From assembly GCA_963799245.1 (NCBI GenBank), contig CAWCWN010000003.1, positions 2,666,001-2,730,000 on the forward strand: a stretch of 64,000 nt of DNA. Reading direction: 5' to 3'. Shown in pieces: positions 52,943 through 62,005 of this stretch. The position numbers and the translations under genes were made by a program. Numbering within the stretch: position 1 is the stretch's first letter; each line of letters opens with the position of its first letter. The stretch comes from CAWCWN01 sp963799245 (GTDB taxonomy: Bacteria > Chloroflexota > Ktedonobacteria > Ktedonobacterales > Ktedonobacteraceae). Below the pieces are notes generated by a model. That model worked only from the letters and a program-made list of their open reading frames with translations. It made no database searches and was not told the DNA's origin.

Positions 52943-53401
52943 ATGCCAAACAGATACGAACGTGAGATCGAAGAGATTCTCCGCAACATGGAGACAACTG
53001 AGCCCAGGGCTGGCCGTGGGCAAAAATTTGGCGAGCGTTTGCGTCGCAAACCAGAATACCGGGCGAGACCGCGCCGGCGGGGCTTCTCTTTGAGACTCGG
53101 AGCACCGGAATGGCTGATCCTGGTCGCGGTCGTAGCGGCCCTTATTTCTGGTGGCGTTGCCTATACCATGGGTGAGCCATCGCTGCTTACCGGAATATTT
53201 TCTGTGATAGGCATTGTATGTTTGATCCTGCTTGTTTTCTCACCGTACGTCTTTCGTTCGCGTCAGTCTCGTTATTCCACACGCGCGACTCCTATTGGCA
53301 ATGTGACTCCACTCAGGCGCAATCCGCTGAGTATGCTCGCCACGCGCTGGAATCTGTTTCTGCTCAAAATGCGCTATCGTCGTCAAAATGGTCGCAAATG
53401 A
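52943..53401 (+). CDS. Small two-helix membrane protein of unknown function
   Basis: 152 aa. A charged N-terminus (MPNRYEREIEEILRNMET) leads through an Arg-rich linker to two transmembrane helices (about 70-115), then a basic cytoplasmic tail. AAGGAAG lies about 10 bases upstream of the ATG. It follows the lone receiver gene by 91 bases. Proteins with a similar RYEREIEEIL start are common in Chloroflexota by my recollection. Function unknown. Confidence 0.65.
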   Translation: MPNRYEREIEEILRNMETTEPRAGRGQKFGERLRRKPEYRARPRRRGFSLRLGAPEWLILVAVVAALISGGVAYTMGEPSLLTGIFSVIGIVCLILLVFSPYVFRSRQSRYSTRATPIGNVTPLRRNPLSMLATRWNLFLLKMRYRRQNGRK

Positions 53402-53432
53402 GCTCCTTGCTTGATTCCCATGAGGCCGCGCC

Positions 53433-55040
53433 GGGTGTATGAAAAAGTTGTAGGCGAACGAACAGAACAGGAGTATCCTCATCTGCAAAACCCAGTAAGG
53501 TGAACAGCAGAGAGGAGACCCCTGAACATGGAAACGAGCCAAGGAGTGAAAACAGTCCTCATCCAGCAAGCAGAAGCCGGAGTGCGCAAGTTGCTAGAAA
53601 GCCTCCAGACCCTGGAGGAAGGAGATCTGAAGGGACTGGAGCAGCAGGTGCTGGAAACGATCTTTGCCGTTGGGCGCGGGTGGATGGAGAGCATCCTGAG
53701 CGAGCCAGCACCAGAGGAGCGAGCACCCAGCCAACGGATGGGAAGCTGTGGGCATCCCCAGCAGTTGGAGGGGTACCGACCCAAACAGGTGTTGACCCTG
53801 GTGGGCAAGGTTACCTTCAGGCGGGCCTACTACTGCTGTGTGGTGGCAGAAGACCGAGCAGAGAGTCGAGAGAGGGGAGGAGGAGAGGCAGAGGCCAGCA
53901 CACAGCAAGCAGACATCCATGGAGAAGCGCCTGCGGACGTGCGCTGGGGACTGCAAGGGCAACGGACAAGTGCGGGAGTCCAGCAAGCGGTGAGCCATCT
54001 GTGCGCGTCCTTGACGCTGGAAGAAGCTGCTGAAACCTTCAGTCGGCTGCTCCCCTTACAGATGTCAGCCCGTCAAGCTCTCAACTTGCTGCAGCCGCTG
54101 GGCGAAGCCCTGCAGCAGCAGGAAGATGAGCAGGTCCGTGCGCTGTGGGAACAAGCCATCCAAGCACGAACAACCGGTCTAGCTGGCTCGACGAGCCAGC
54201 TAGACCGCATTGATCGGCTGTATATCGAATTGGATGGAGTGCTGGCACGGCTGCGGCGAGGCAGTGTGCCCATGGAAGAGCAGGAACGCAAGCGCACGGG
54301 GGATGTGTATCGGGAAGTCAAAGTCGGCGCGGTCTTTGAGGCCACACGTGGGCCAGAACGCTCGGGACTGGCGCCAGGCGTGTTTGTGGATCAAGCAGGG
54401 CCAAAGCACTATGTGGCTCGTCGCGGGAAAGCGGAAGACTTTGGCAAGTTACTCTATGCCCTGGCAGTCAAGTATGGGCTGCAACGGGTGCACCAGCTCG
54501 TGGTCTTGGGGGATGGTGCCGCCTGGATCTGGCGGTTGGTGGCTGAACACTTTCCCGGGGCCGTGCAAATCGTTGACATCTGGCATGCACGCGAACATGT
54601 CTGGAAGGTAGCCCGAGGGGTCTTTGGACCAAACACGCCGGAGGCAAGCGCTTGGGCTGAGCACGCCTGCAGCTTGCTGGTGGAGGGCAAGATCGAAGAT
54701 CTCGTCGAGGAGATCGTGGTCTTACCACCGGTTCCACCAGAGCCGGGAACCTCGCGCAGCGTGCCGGAAATCGAACGGGACTACTTCATCAGCAATGCCG
54801 CGCGGATGCGCTATCCGGCCTTTCGCGCCCAAGGGATGCATGTCGGCAGTGGCATCGCCGAAGCTGCCTGTAAAACGGTGGTCAGTACGCGAGCCAAACG
54901 GACGGGTATGCGCTGGACACCTGAGGGGCTCAATGCTGTTCTGGCCGTACGCACCGCTGTACTGAATGACTCTTACGATGCGTTCTGTGAGCAGCACTCT
55001 CTTCTTGTGGCTTGACTACCTACAACTTTTTCATACACCC
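53433..55040 (+). mobile_element. ISKra4-like insertion sequence, complete
   Basis: 1608 bp. Perfect 22-bp terminal inverted repeats (53433-53454 and 55019-55040, beginning GGGTGTATG) enclose one transposase gene. The flanks carry an exact 9-bp target duplication GGCCGCGCC (53424-53432 and 55041-55049). Intact ends, duplication and reading frame indicate a recent insertion between a small membrane protein gene and the tRNA genes. Confidence 0.92.
53528..55015 (+). CDS. ISKra4-family transposase
   Basis: 495 aa DDE-type transposase of the ISKra4 group. Candidate acidic residues lie in LYIELDGVL, LVVLGDGAAWIW and the C-terminal region; VDIWHAREHVWKVA and GSGIAEAACKTVVSTRAKRTGM are typical family blocks. 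AGAGGAG precedes the ATG. The gene fills the element and is uninterrupted, so the IS may be active. Confidence 0.9.
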   Translation: METSQGVKTVLIQQAEAGVRKLLESLQTLEEGDLKGLEQQVLETIFAVGRGWMESILSEPAPEERAPSQRMGSCGHPQQLEGYRPKQVLTLVGKVTFRRAYYCCVVAEDRAESRERGGGEAEASTQQADIHGEAPADVRWGLQGQRTSAGVQQAVSHLCASLTLEEAAETFSRLLPLQMSARQALNLLQPLGEALQQQEDEQVRALWEQAIQARTTGLAGSTSQLDRIDRLYIELDGVLARLRRGSVPMEEQERKRTGDVYREVKVGAVFEATRGPERSGLAPGVFVDQAGPKHYVARRGKAEDFGKLLYALAVKYGLQRVHQLVVLGDGAAWIWRLVAEHFPGAVQIVDIWHAREHVWKVARGVFGPNTPEASAWAEHACSLLVEGKIEDLVEEIVVLPPVPPEPGTSRSVPEIERDYFISNAARMRYPAFRAQGMHVGSGIAEAACKTVVSTRAKRTGMRWTPEGLNAVLAVRTAVLNDSYDAFCEQHSLLVA

Positions 55041-55115
55041 GGCCGCGCCAGGATACTTGACAGGTCACCAAGGGCGTGCTATAGTGCACACGGGTTCTCG
55101 TAGAGAAAGAAGCTA

Positions 55116-55188
55116 CGGGGTGTGGCGCAGTTGGTAGCGCGCCTGCTTTGGGAGCAGGAGGTCCGCGGTTCGAGTCCGCGCACCCCGA
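55116..55188 (+). tRNA. tRNA-Pro (TGG anticodon)
   Basis: The acceptor CGGGGTG pairs with CACCCCG. The D-arm (GGCGCAGTTGGTAGCGC), anticodon loop CTTTGGGA with TGG, and T-arm GGTTCGAGTCC are all in place, with A as discriminator. CCA is not encoded. Confidence 0.93.
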
Positions 55189-55232
55189 TCGGACTACCGG
55201 CCAAACGCCACTACAAAATGTGTACAAATCAC

Positions 55233-55305
55233 GCGGGAGTAACTCAGTTGGTAGAGTTCCTGCCTTCCAAGCAGGCTGTCGCGGGTTCGAGTCCCGTCTC
55301 CCGCT
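55233..55305 (+). tRNA. tRNA-Gly (TCC anticodon)
   Basis: The acceptor GCGGGAG pairs with CTCCCGC. The anticodon loop CTTCCAA gives TCC, and the T-arm GGGTTCGAGTCCC is perfect. A tyrosine recombinase gene starts 225 bases downstream on the same strand, which marks the 3' end of this tRNA as the likely attachment site. Confidence 0.93.
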
Positions 55306-55417
55306 CTTTTCACTACACCGTCTCTTTGCAAGCGCTTCTAGAGCCGTTGGAGAACAACCAAACGGCGAGAGCAAAAGCAAGGAGGCGGTTTTCTCTTGTG
55401 CGAAACAGCGTGCAGGG

Positions 55418-55476
55418 ACATACTGCCTCACAACCCTTGCAACATACTGCCTTTTCATGTATGCGACATACTGCCT
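55418..55476 (+). repeat. Three phased ACATACTGCCT repeats upstream of the integrase
   Basis: ACATACTGCCT occurs at 55418-55428, 55442-55452 and 55466-55476, exactly 24 bp apart, between tRNA-Gly and the recombinase. The phasing suggests binding sites for the recombinase arm domain, an excisionase or a repressor. The period is a multiple of three, so a coded repeat cannot be wholly excluded. Confidence 0.75.
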
Positions 55477-55530
55477 CGCCCCATGGCACCGCGCGGTTGT
55501 TCTCTCAGAGCAAGGAGGAGAGAACCCATT

Positions 55531-56742
55531 ATGCCATCAACACAAGGAAATCGACCCTCGGCCCATGTCACAGAAGCACGCGCTGCAGCCCAGCGCGCCA
55601 AGTTGGATACGCTGGCCGAACGCCGGCGCGCAGCCGAAGAAGCGGCAACGGCCAGGCAAGCGCAAGGAGTGAAGGGGAAGCACAGACAGGAGTCGTTGCT
55701 GGCCAGGCGACGCGCCGGTACCACCCTGGAACGAGCTGTGGCAGACTACCTGCTCGACCATGAAGGAGGCAATTCGAGCCGGAAGACCTTACAGTGGCAC
55801 CAGACCGCTCTCGGACTGCTACGCAGTTTCCTGGAAGAGGAGCGCGGGATTACGCTGGTCGGGGAAGTGGATGCCCCGGATATCAATGCCTGGTTTGCTT
55901 GCATGCGCAAAACGCCGACCAGTCGGGGCAAGGTGCGCAGCGAGCGGACCATCCAGACCTATGCGCGTTCAGCGCGCGCCTTTTTCCACTGGCTGGTCGG
56001 TCGCGAGACGATTGAGCGCAATCCCTTTGAGCGGGTGGCGTTTCCCAAGGTCGGCAAGCCCCTCATTCGGACCATTGAGCCAGAGGAGTTTGAGCGGCTG
56101 CTTGTCGCCTGTACCCCTCCGGGAGAAGTTGGGCCTCTGGCAGACCGCGCCGCCGCGCGTAACCGGGCCATCCTCTGGGTCCTCTATGACACCGGCATCC
56201 GCTTATCCGAGTTGCTCGGGCTGCGCACGGGCGATTTTGACCGCAAGCATGGCCTGATCGTCGTCAAGGGCAAAGGTTCCAAAGAGCGGCGCATTGCCCT
56301 TGGGCAAAACTGCTTACGCCATCTGCTCTACTATCTGGAGCGTCACCGTCCGGGTGAAGAGGAGCTGACGGAATGGGGCAGTGCCGGAGAGGATCACCTG
56401 TTTCTCTCCGAGACCCGCATGCCGCTGACCATCAATGGCGTGACGTTGCTGTTTGCGCGCATTCGCAAGCGGGCCGGGATCACGGACAAGCGCATCAGTC
56501 CGCACATCTTCCGGCATACGTTCGCGATCCGCTACCTGGTGCTGGGCAATGATCCGTTCAGCTTGCAGGAACTGCTGGGTCACGAGGATATGAGCACTGT
56601 GAAGAACTACATGCACATGAACGACGAGACAATCCAGGCGCAGAAGCGCAAGTACAGCCCGGGAGATCACCTGCCAAGGCATATGCCCGGGCCAACAGAA
56701 GCCAGGCGAAGAGGCTTTCAGGCCAGGAACAACAAAGGGTAA
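55531..56742 (+). CDS. Tyrosine recombinase / integrase
   Basis: 403 aa. A basic N-terminal extension (1-60) precedes a SAM-like core-binding domain (about 65-160) and the catalytic domain with Arg224 (TGIRLSELLG), Lys near 247-249 (VVKGKGSKERR), His325 and Arg328 (HIFRHTFA), His351 (LLGHEDMST) and nucleophile Tyr360. It is complete and probably active. The start at MPSTQGN has AAGGAGGAG 10 bases upstream. Position beside tRNA-Gly suggests site-specific integration there. Confidence 0.93.
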   Translation: MPSTQGNRPSAHVTEARAAAQRAKLDTLAERRRAAEEAATARQAQGVKGKHRQESLLARRRAGTTLERAVADYLLDHEGGNSSRKTLQWHQTALGLLRSFLEEERGITLVGEVDAPDINAWFACMRKTPTSRGKVRSERTIQTYARSARAFFHWLVGRETIERNPFERVAFPKVGKPLIRTIEPEEFERLLVACTPPGEVGPLADRAAARNRAILWVLYDTGIRLSELLGLRTGDFDRKHGLIVVKGKGSKERRIALGQNCLRHLLYYLERHRPGEEELTEWGSAGEDHLFLSETRMPLTINGVTLLFARIRKRAGITDKRISPHIFRHTFAIRYLVLGNDPFSLQELLGHEDMSTVKNYMHMNDETIQAQKRKYSPGDHLPRHMPGPTEARRRGFQARNNKG

Positions 56743-56757
56743 CGCTCAACTGGAAGA

Positions 56758-56786
56758 GCCAGGAGCAAAGAGGTACTGCTCCTGGC
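56758..56786 (+). terminator. Hairpin after the integrase
   Basis: A 10-bp perfect stem (GCCAGGAGCA / TGCTCCTGGC) with a 9-base loop lies 15 bases past the stop. No U-run follows, so it is a weak or Rho-assisted terminator candidate. Confidence 0.5.
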
Positions 56787-56846
56787 CTACTGTCAGAGGG
56801 TGGGGAGACTGGCGATGTGCGCTTCTGCCGGGCGGCATCGACGTGC

Positions 56847-57095
56847 TCAGGAGACAAGCGCTTCGAGCCAGTCCGCCAGGTCGACGAGTTTGAGCTGGCG
56901 CGGATGCTCAGAGTGATCAAAGGGATCGCTGACGATCAACTGGCGCAGTTCAGCCGTCGAATAGATGTGGCTGAACAGCCCATAGAGCAGGTCGAGCAGT
57001 CGCTCCAGGTCGTCGTGGGTGTAGCCAGCCGGACACGAGCCGAAGGTGGTGAGCAGGCGCTTGCGTTTGGCTGGACTGAGTTGTGGGACGGTCAT
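56847..57095 (-). CDS. Small helical protein of unknown function
   Basis: 82 aa, predicted mostly helical (SPAKRKRLLTTFGSCPAGYTHDDLERLLDLLYGLFSHIY, described in part). AAGGAGA lies 8 bases before the ATG, a good ribosome site. It faces the integrase and could be a small accessory protein of the element. No family recognised. Confidence 0.6.
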   Translation of the reverse strand: MTVPQLSPAKRKRLLTTFGSCPAGYTHDDLERLLDLLYGLFSHIYSTAELRQLIVSDPFDHSEHPRQLKLVDLADWLEALVS

Positions 57096-58201
57096 CTTGT
57101 GACTCTCCTTAGGAATAGAGGAACGGATGAGGGCAGCAGCAGGATAACCTGTGCATCGCAGCCGGAAAACCGGCTCGGAAACGTCTCTTTGCAAGCTTCA
57201 ATGCAGGTCGTATTCGCTTCAGGTTATGCTGGCTGCTGCGTGCTTTGATCCCTCCTTCCCTTACCGCTATCCTCTCGACCTGGCTTCTGAGGTGAACCAC
57301 CAGGGGGAGGGTAGATCTTCTCAGAGGTGTGCTCTGGCGCCCTCACACGCTTCCACTGTAGCAGGTCAAGACGGTGCGCGACCAGGAGCCAGACGGGTCT
57401 CAGGAGGTTCAAAGGGGGAAGCACCCTGAAAAAGTGGCAAGAGATGAAGAGACTGGGAGGGAGTCGCAAGAAAGTGAGGCATCGTCTCAAAAAGTGGTGT
57501 ACTGCTTCGACATGATTTTTCAGTCTGCTGGTCGTTCCGCGGTACATCTCCCGCGCGTCATGACTCTTCGAAAGGAAGGAGGTAGAAGGAGCAATGTGAA
57601 GTGATCACTGACCACCAGACCACATAAAACCTCTTCATCCAGTAGCGATGGACCAGCCGTTTAAGGAAAAACATCACACTGCTTTTCAGGTTTGAAGACA
57701 CATGGACGTGAGAGGACAGCTTTGAGCATGGTCACTCATGAGAAACTGTCTTCCCTCTCTCACTTTCCCACTCTGTCGAGAGTAGCCTCGAGCCTCTTCA
57801 AATCTCTTCGCCGAGTGCTTTTCAGGTTTGCTTCCCGGTCGTGTTCCTAAGGCGTTCTGCTCTTCCCGGTTCGCTTCCTGATGAGAAATCAAGGCGTGAT
57901 GCTACAATCACTTTGAGCATGCATTCGCTCCTCATACCGCTTTTCGCGATTTCGTTGTATACTGACGCTGAGCGTCGTTTGTCGTTGAGAATCGCTTGAC
58001 GCATCAACGTGTCTCACCACTGAAGCTTCGTAGAGCCAGAGTGCCAAGGGTATACAGGAGGCAACTCTATCTCGGGCGAGAGGAAAGCAGAGCGCAACGG
58101 GTTGGCATGAACAGAAAACGTGCTTGCTGTTGTCTGCATGGACCCTCGTACGAAGAGTCAGTGTATGCGTTCTCATCCGGCCTTTCAGAAAGGAAAGAGC
58201 A
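57096..58201. other. 1.1-kb region without a credible gene
   Basis: Several open frames here lack ribosome sites and codon character. Short repeated phrases occur (TGCTTTTCAGGTTTG at about 57676 and 57820; CTTTGAGCATG at 57720 and 57911), which may be remnants of duplicated mobile-element DNA. The right end presumably holds the promoter of the regulator gene. Confidence 0.45.
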
Positions 58202-59974
58202 ATGCCTCGCATTGATCCCCCTTCTTGTGCAGCATCTCTGCCTTGGTGGTGGAAACCTGCCGCGCTCATAGCAGTGGCAGGAGTGCTTGCGTTCGCCATC
58301 TGGACGGTCCCCAACTGGGGAGAGTTCTGGAGCAATGTCGGGCAATTTCCAGGCCTGTGGCAGATACCCACCAATCGCAGGATTATCATCGACCTCGTGA
58401 TCAAGGTTGCATCTCCTCTGCTGATCATGGGCATCGTGGGGGTGATGGTCTGGATGTATTTCCTCCTGAAGCCATCTCAAGATGACGGGGTGACAGATGA
58501 GAACGTGAGCCGTGAACACGTGCTGCAAGAGGCCTTGACAGAGCAAAGGATCCCTCGCGCCACATCTCCCGCGAAGCTCTCGCAAAAACCACAGACACGA
58601 GAGGGATCATTTTCAAGCCACGCACTCGCGCAGCCAGTCGCAGTGTCCCAGCATTATAATCCTGAAACTCCTCTGCCTCCGACGCTGTCATTGCCAGAGG
58701 CGTTGCAACGACAGGCAGATGAGTCACCTAGCTCAGCTACATCTTCCACAGGCGGGCAACACGCACTCCTTGCTGACCAGAGCGGAGAAAGCAGCACCGT
58801 TGAAGGTGCCCTCCCCGCAGCGCCTCCCTTTCAGCTAGCAGGTATAGCACTGCCGGGAGCATGGGGAAGTGAGCACCTTGCCCCCTCTGATCGACTGCTT
58901 TCGCTGCGCTTGTTGAAGGATGTCAGTATGGTCATCAATGTGCCCGGAGGTGGACACGTCGTTGTGCCACTATCCCTCAACGCCAAAAGGGTCCAGCTCC
59001 TGGCCTATATTGCCTGGCGACGAGGCGAACTGATTGATCGGGATAAAATCTTAGAACATGTCTTTGGGTGGGGGCTTGCAGATGAAGAGGCCACGGAAGA
59101 CAAACTTTCAGAGCGCTTTGAATCGCATAAGAAATTACTGCGCAAAAAGATCAGAGAAGTGGTGGTTGAGCACGTCAATAAGCCGGCGGGCAGACAGGTG
59201 ATTGACCCTGGGCTGGATCCCTTCATGAGTGATTCCGGTTTCTGGGGTCTGTCCGAGAGCTGTCGTGTCGAGGATCTTGAAGCCATCGAGGCCAGCTATA
59301 AAGCGATCGCTCTTGCTCGCAAAGATGGCAAGCTGGGTGATGAGATCCCAGAATATGTGAAGGAAGCCTGTGAGCGGCTGATCGCCAGTTATCCGGGCGA
59401 TTTCCTGGAGTCGCTCATCAAGAAGTATCCGAGCGAATTTCGTCCCTGGCAAGGTCGTAGTTCCTGGGCGCGCAAGCCCTACACGCACTACCGCGATTAC
59501 TATCTCGAAGCGTTGTGGTATGCCGCGGAATATGAATGGCGCATGGGCCAGCGCTGTATCGCTGCTGGTGATGCGGAGATGGAAGAAGCAAAGCAGCGCA
59601 CACAGCAGGAGTCCTTTGGTCGGGCGGCTCAAAGGTATCAAAGCTACGCCATGTACGCTTGTAACTCCAGGTTCGACGCCAAAGCGACCTTTGGCGCGCA
59701 CGGTGAGGTCGGTGAGCGCATCGGGATGAGCGAGCGAGCGCTGCGTCGCTGCGTGGTGCTGCTGGGAGCTATCGGTCGAACAGATCTGGTCAATCAGGTC
59801 TGGAGTGCCTATTCCACCCAGATGAAGAGCATATCTGATCAACGCTGGCAGCCGAGCCAAGAGACCCAAGCCGATGTCCAGGCGGCCAGAGCGCAAACCA
59901 ATGCCTACCGTTTTGCGGCTCAGGCTTCTCACCTCTCGAGTGCATTCGCCGAGCGGCAAGATCGTGTTTCCTAA
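58202..59974 (+). CDS. Membrane-anchored winged-helix/TPR (SARP/BTAD-like) regulator
   Basis: 590 aa. Two transmembrane helices (about 16-34 and 60-90) anchor the N-terminus. A disordered Ser/Pro/Gln-rich linker runs to about 230. A winged-helix DNA-binding unit of the OmpR/SARP type follows (VPLSLNAKRVQLLAYIAWRRGELIDRDKILEHVFG, in parts, about 255-335). The C-terminal 250 residues are helical and BTAD/TPR-like. AAGGAAAG precedes the ATG. A DNA-binding protein fixed in the membrane is unusual; it probably regulates the mobile element in response to an envelope or peptide signal (inference). Confidence 0.72.
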   Translation: MPRIDPPSCAASLPWWWKPAALIAVAGVLAFAIWTVPNWGEFWSNVGQFPGLWQIPTNRRIIIDLVIKVASPLLIMGIVGVMVWMYFLLKPSQDDGVTDENVSREHVLQEALTEQRIPRATSPAKLSQKPQTREGSFSSHALAQPVAVSQHYNPETPLPPTLSLPEALQRQADESPSSATSSTGGQHALLADQSGESSTVEGALPAAPPFQLAGIALPGAWGSEHLAPSDRLLSLRLLKDVSMVINVPGGGHVVVPLSLNAKRVQLLAYIAWRRGELIDRDKILEHVFGWGLADEEATEDKLSERFESHKKLLRKKIREVVVEHVNKPAGRQVIDPGLDPFMSDSGFWGLSESCRVEDLEAIEASYKAIALARKDGKLGDEIPEYVKEACERLIASYPGDFLESLIKKYPSEFRPWQGRSSWARKPYTHYRDYYLEALWYAAEYEWRMGQRCIAAGDAEMEEAKQRTQQESFGRAAQRYQSYAMYACNSRFDAKATFGAHGEVGERIGMSERALRRCVVLLGAIGRTDLVNQVWSAYSTQMKSISDQRWQPSQETQADVQAARAQTNAYRFAAQASHLSSAFAERQDRVS

Positions 59975-60059
59975 GCGAGGGGAGTCTTCCACTGATCGCC
60001 TCCAGTACTCCTGGAGGCACTTTTGTATCAAACACCCGCCCCCACCAGGAATGGCACTT

Positions 60060-60362
60060 CTACGAGAAGCGCCGCTCTACGCTGCCGATGGTGAAGCCGT
60101 TTTCGACGATGTTGGCCTGGCTAGGGGTCACCGCGTCCGCCGCACAACCTTGCAGCTCCAGGTCCTGGTTATGGCAATGCTCCATGGTTGGAGCCTGTGC
60201 GCAAGTCTTACCCGCTGCCAAGTGAAGCGAGGCGGCAAAGGCCCGCAGAGAAAACCGTGGGAGTGTCAGGAGGGCGAGGCCTCCGGCAAGGGTGACGGCG
60301 ATGAGCATGCCGCCAAGACCTACGAGGAGGTGTCGTGGGAAGCGAGTCACGTTGGTTATCAT
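60060..60362 (-). pseudogene. DUF2690-like secreted/membrane protein cut by an in-frame stop
   Basis: About 100 aa: a transmembrane or signal helix (residues 10-32), then a Cys-containing domain (TCAQAPTMEHCHNQDLELQGCAADAV) resembling DUF2690. The frame stops at a TAG after VERRFS. Reading through it gives KCHSWWGRVFDT, the expected C-terminal Cys/Trp motif of that domain, in the same frame. GAAAGGAG is 9 bases from the ATG at 60362. It is probably a decayed gene or one with a recent nonsense change. Confidence 0.6.
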
Positions 60363-60476
60363 GGGAGACATCTCCTTTCAATCTCTGTTGTCATGCATGG
60401 CGGGGACGCCTGTCGGCACCTGTTCGACTGAGAGCACCCTCCGCTCGTGTTGATTGTTCGTGAGCACAACGGTAGC

Positions 60477-61904
60477 CTCTATGTTTGCACTTTTTAGTCA
60501 GGCCCTCTCAGGCCGAGAGAAGTTCATACAATGTGTCAGGCTCAACGCCGGATTGGAACTGCCCATGAAGCCAAGCGAGCAGATGTCGCCGATGGCGACG
60601 TTGGATTTCACGCCGAGCCTCCCCAATGGTGACAGAGCGTTGCTTCTGCGTTTGCAAGCGGTCGCGCTCTTCCTCAAGGAAGACATAGGCGAGCATCGCC
60701 AGCGTCCAGAAGCGCACGATCGCGGTGGCGCTCATCAGCTGATACTGATCCAAGCCCAGTTCTTCCTTGCCATCGCCAAAGAGGACCTCGATGTCCCATC
60801 GAGCAGCGATGTGCGCGAGCAGCAACTCTGGGTTCGCGCCCAGGTCACTGGACGCCCAGTAGCGCACCTGCGACAGGGGGGCATCCAACGACTGCCGCAC
60901 GATCACGACCTGGCAGCGATAGAGCTTGCGGACCCGCGTGGTCAGCACATGCACATACACATCGTCATCGCCTTTGGGCCACTTGAGCTGGACATAGTCG
61001 CTGGCGCTCAAGTGAGCCGTATAGTCCGAGAGGCGCTGCCAAGTCCACCCTTTGGGTGCGCTTGGGTCTTCCACGCGCAGCCAGCGATTGCTCTTGAGTC
61101 CGCTGGTGATCAGGAACCCGCGCTCCCGCGCCGCTCGCCAGAGACGTTTGGCGCTGTACCACGTATCAAGCAACACGTGGGTCACGGTCCCGGCGACAGG
61201 CTCAAAGGTGCGAAGGGTTGCCTCCATCAGGTCGATCTTGCTGGCAAACGGGACGCCTTCCGCTGCGCAGACGGCTTGCTGTCGATACAGCTGGGGCGCC
61301 AGCGGACAGCGTCGCCCCAACAGCACAGACAGACTCTGGACCAGACTATGACCGCGCACGCGTTTGTCCTCGGTTGTCGAATGATGCAGGCCCAATCCCT
61401 CCATCTTCTTGCCTTTGCGCTTGTACATCGTCGAGTCATCTCCGATCAGGTACCCTGTCACAACGGGTGGCTTAGGACGGCCTCGACTTGTTGGCTGGGC
61501 TTGGCGTTGGCGTTGCCGTTCTGCAGCGACCTTGGGCTGCATCGTTTCACGAAAGTGCCTCAGCCAGCGTTCTGCTACCGCAGCGGCCTCCCACGGCGCT
61601 TCCGAGAAAAAGCGACTCAGCCCTGCCAAGCTGCATCCCTCAGCACTCCGACGCACCAATCCGCTGAGTGTTCGCGTGCCCTCGACATCCGCATGAGCCC
61701 CAGCAGTACGATCACGAAGTACTGATATTGAGGCTTGGAGAGCAGTTTCCGGAACCGTTCGCCAAAGTGGCGCAAGGATTCATCCAGGCATATAATAGGG
61801 ACAGGCATGGGACACCTCCGTGGTTCAAAGGCTTGTTATTCACCTTCTTGATACCACATGGTGTCCTTTCCTCCAATCCCCCATCAAAAAGTGCAAACAT
61901 AGAG
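60477..61904 (-). mobile_element. IS4/IS701-like insertion sequence
   Basis: 1428 bp. The 19-bp terminal inverted repeats CTCTATGTTTGCACTTTTT (60477-60495 and its complement 61886-61904) match exactly. A 6-bp direct repeat GGTAGC flanks both ends (60471-60476 and 61905-61910). It encloses one transposase gene on the minus strand that carries a frameshift. It is inserted inside the putative integrative element. Confidence 0.88.
60508..61808 (-). CDS. DDE transposase (IS4/IS701-like), frameshifted near the N-terminus
   Basis: About 433 aa if one base is restored. The first 45 residues (MPVPIICLDESLRHFGERFR..., from 61808) are in one frame. After LMRMSR the frame must change at the GGG run (plus 61679-61681) to continue as GTRTLSGLVRRSAEGCS. 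Catalytic positions are GDDST, LLDTWYSAK and the R-x2-I-E-x6-K motif (RWDIEVLFGDGK). Either a consensus error, an inactivating mutation or a -1 programmed shift would explain it. Confidence 0.8.
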
Positions 61905-62005
61905 GGTAGCATTGCGACCCGGTTTGCCATCAGAAAGCGATGAGCGGAAAACCAGTGCGGAGCCAGGCGACAACCGGGAAGGAAGCCAGAACATGGCTAC
62001 GGAGG

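Noticed and set aside
55418..55476. Short CRISPR array
   Set aside because: Only three 11-bp repeats with 13-bp gaps, far shorter than CRISPR repeats and spacers.
57096..58201. Several small open frames on both strands
   Set aside because: No ribosome sites, poor composition and mutual overlap; treated as non-coding.
59135..60031. Long minus-strand open frame opposite the membrane regulator
   Set aside because: It is an antisense shadow of the plus-strand gene, which has transmembrane helices, a winged helix and a ribosome site.
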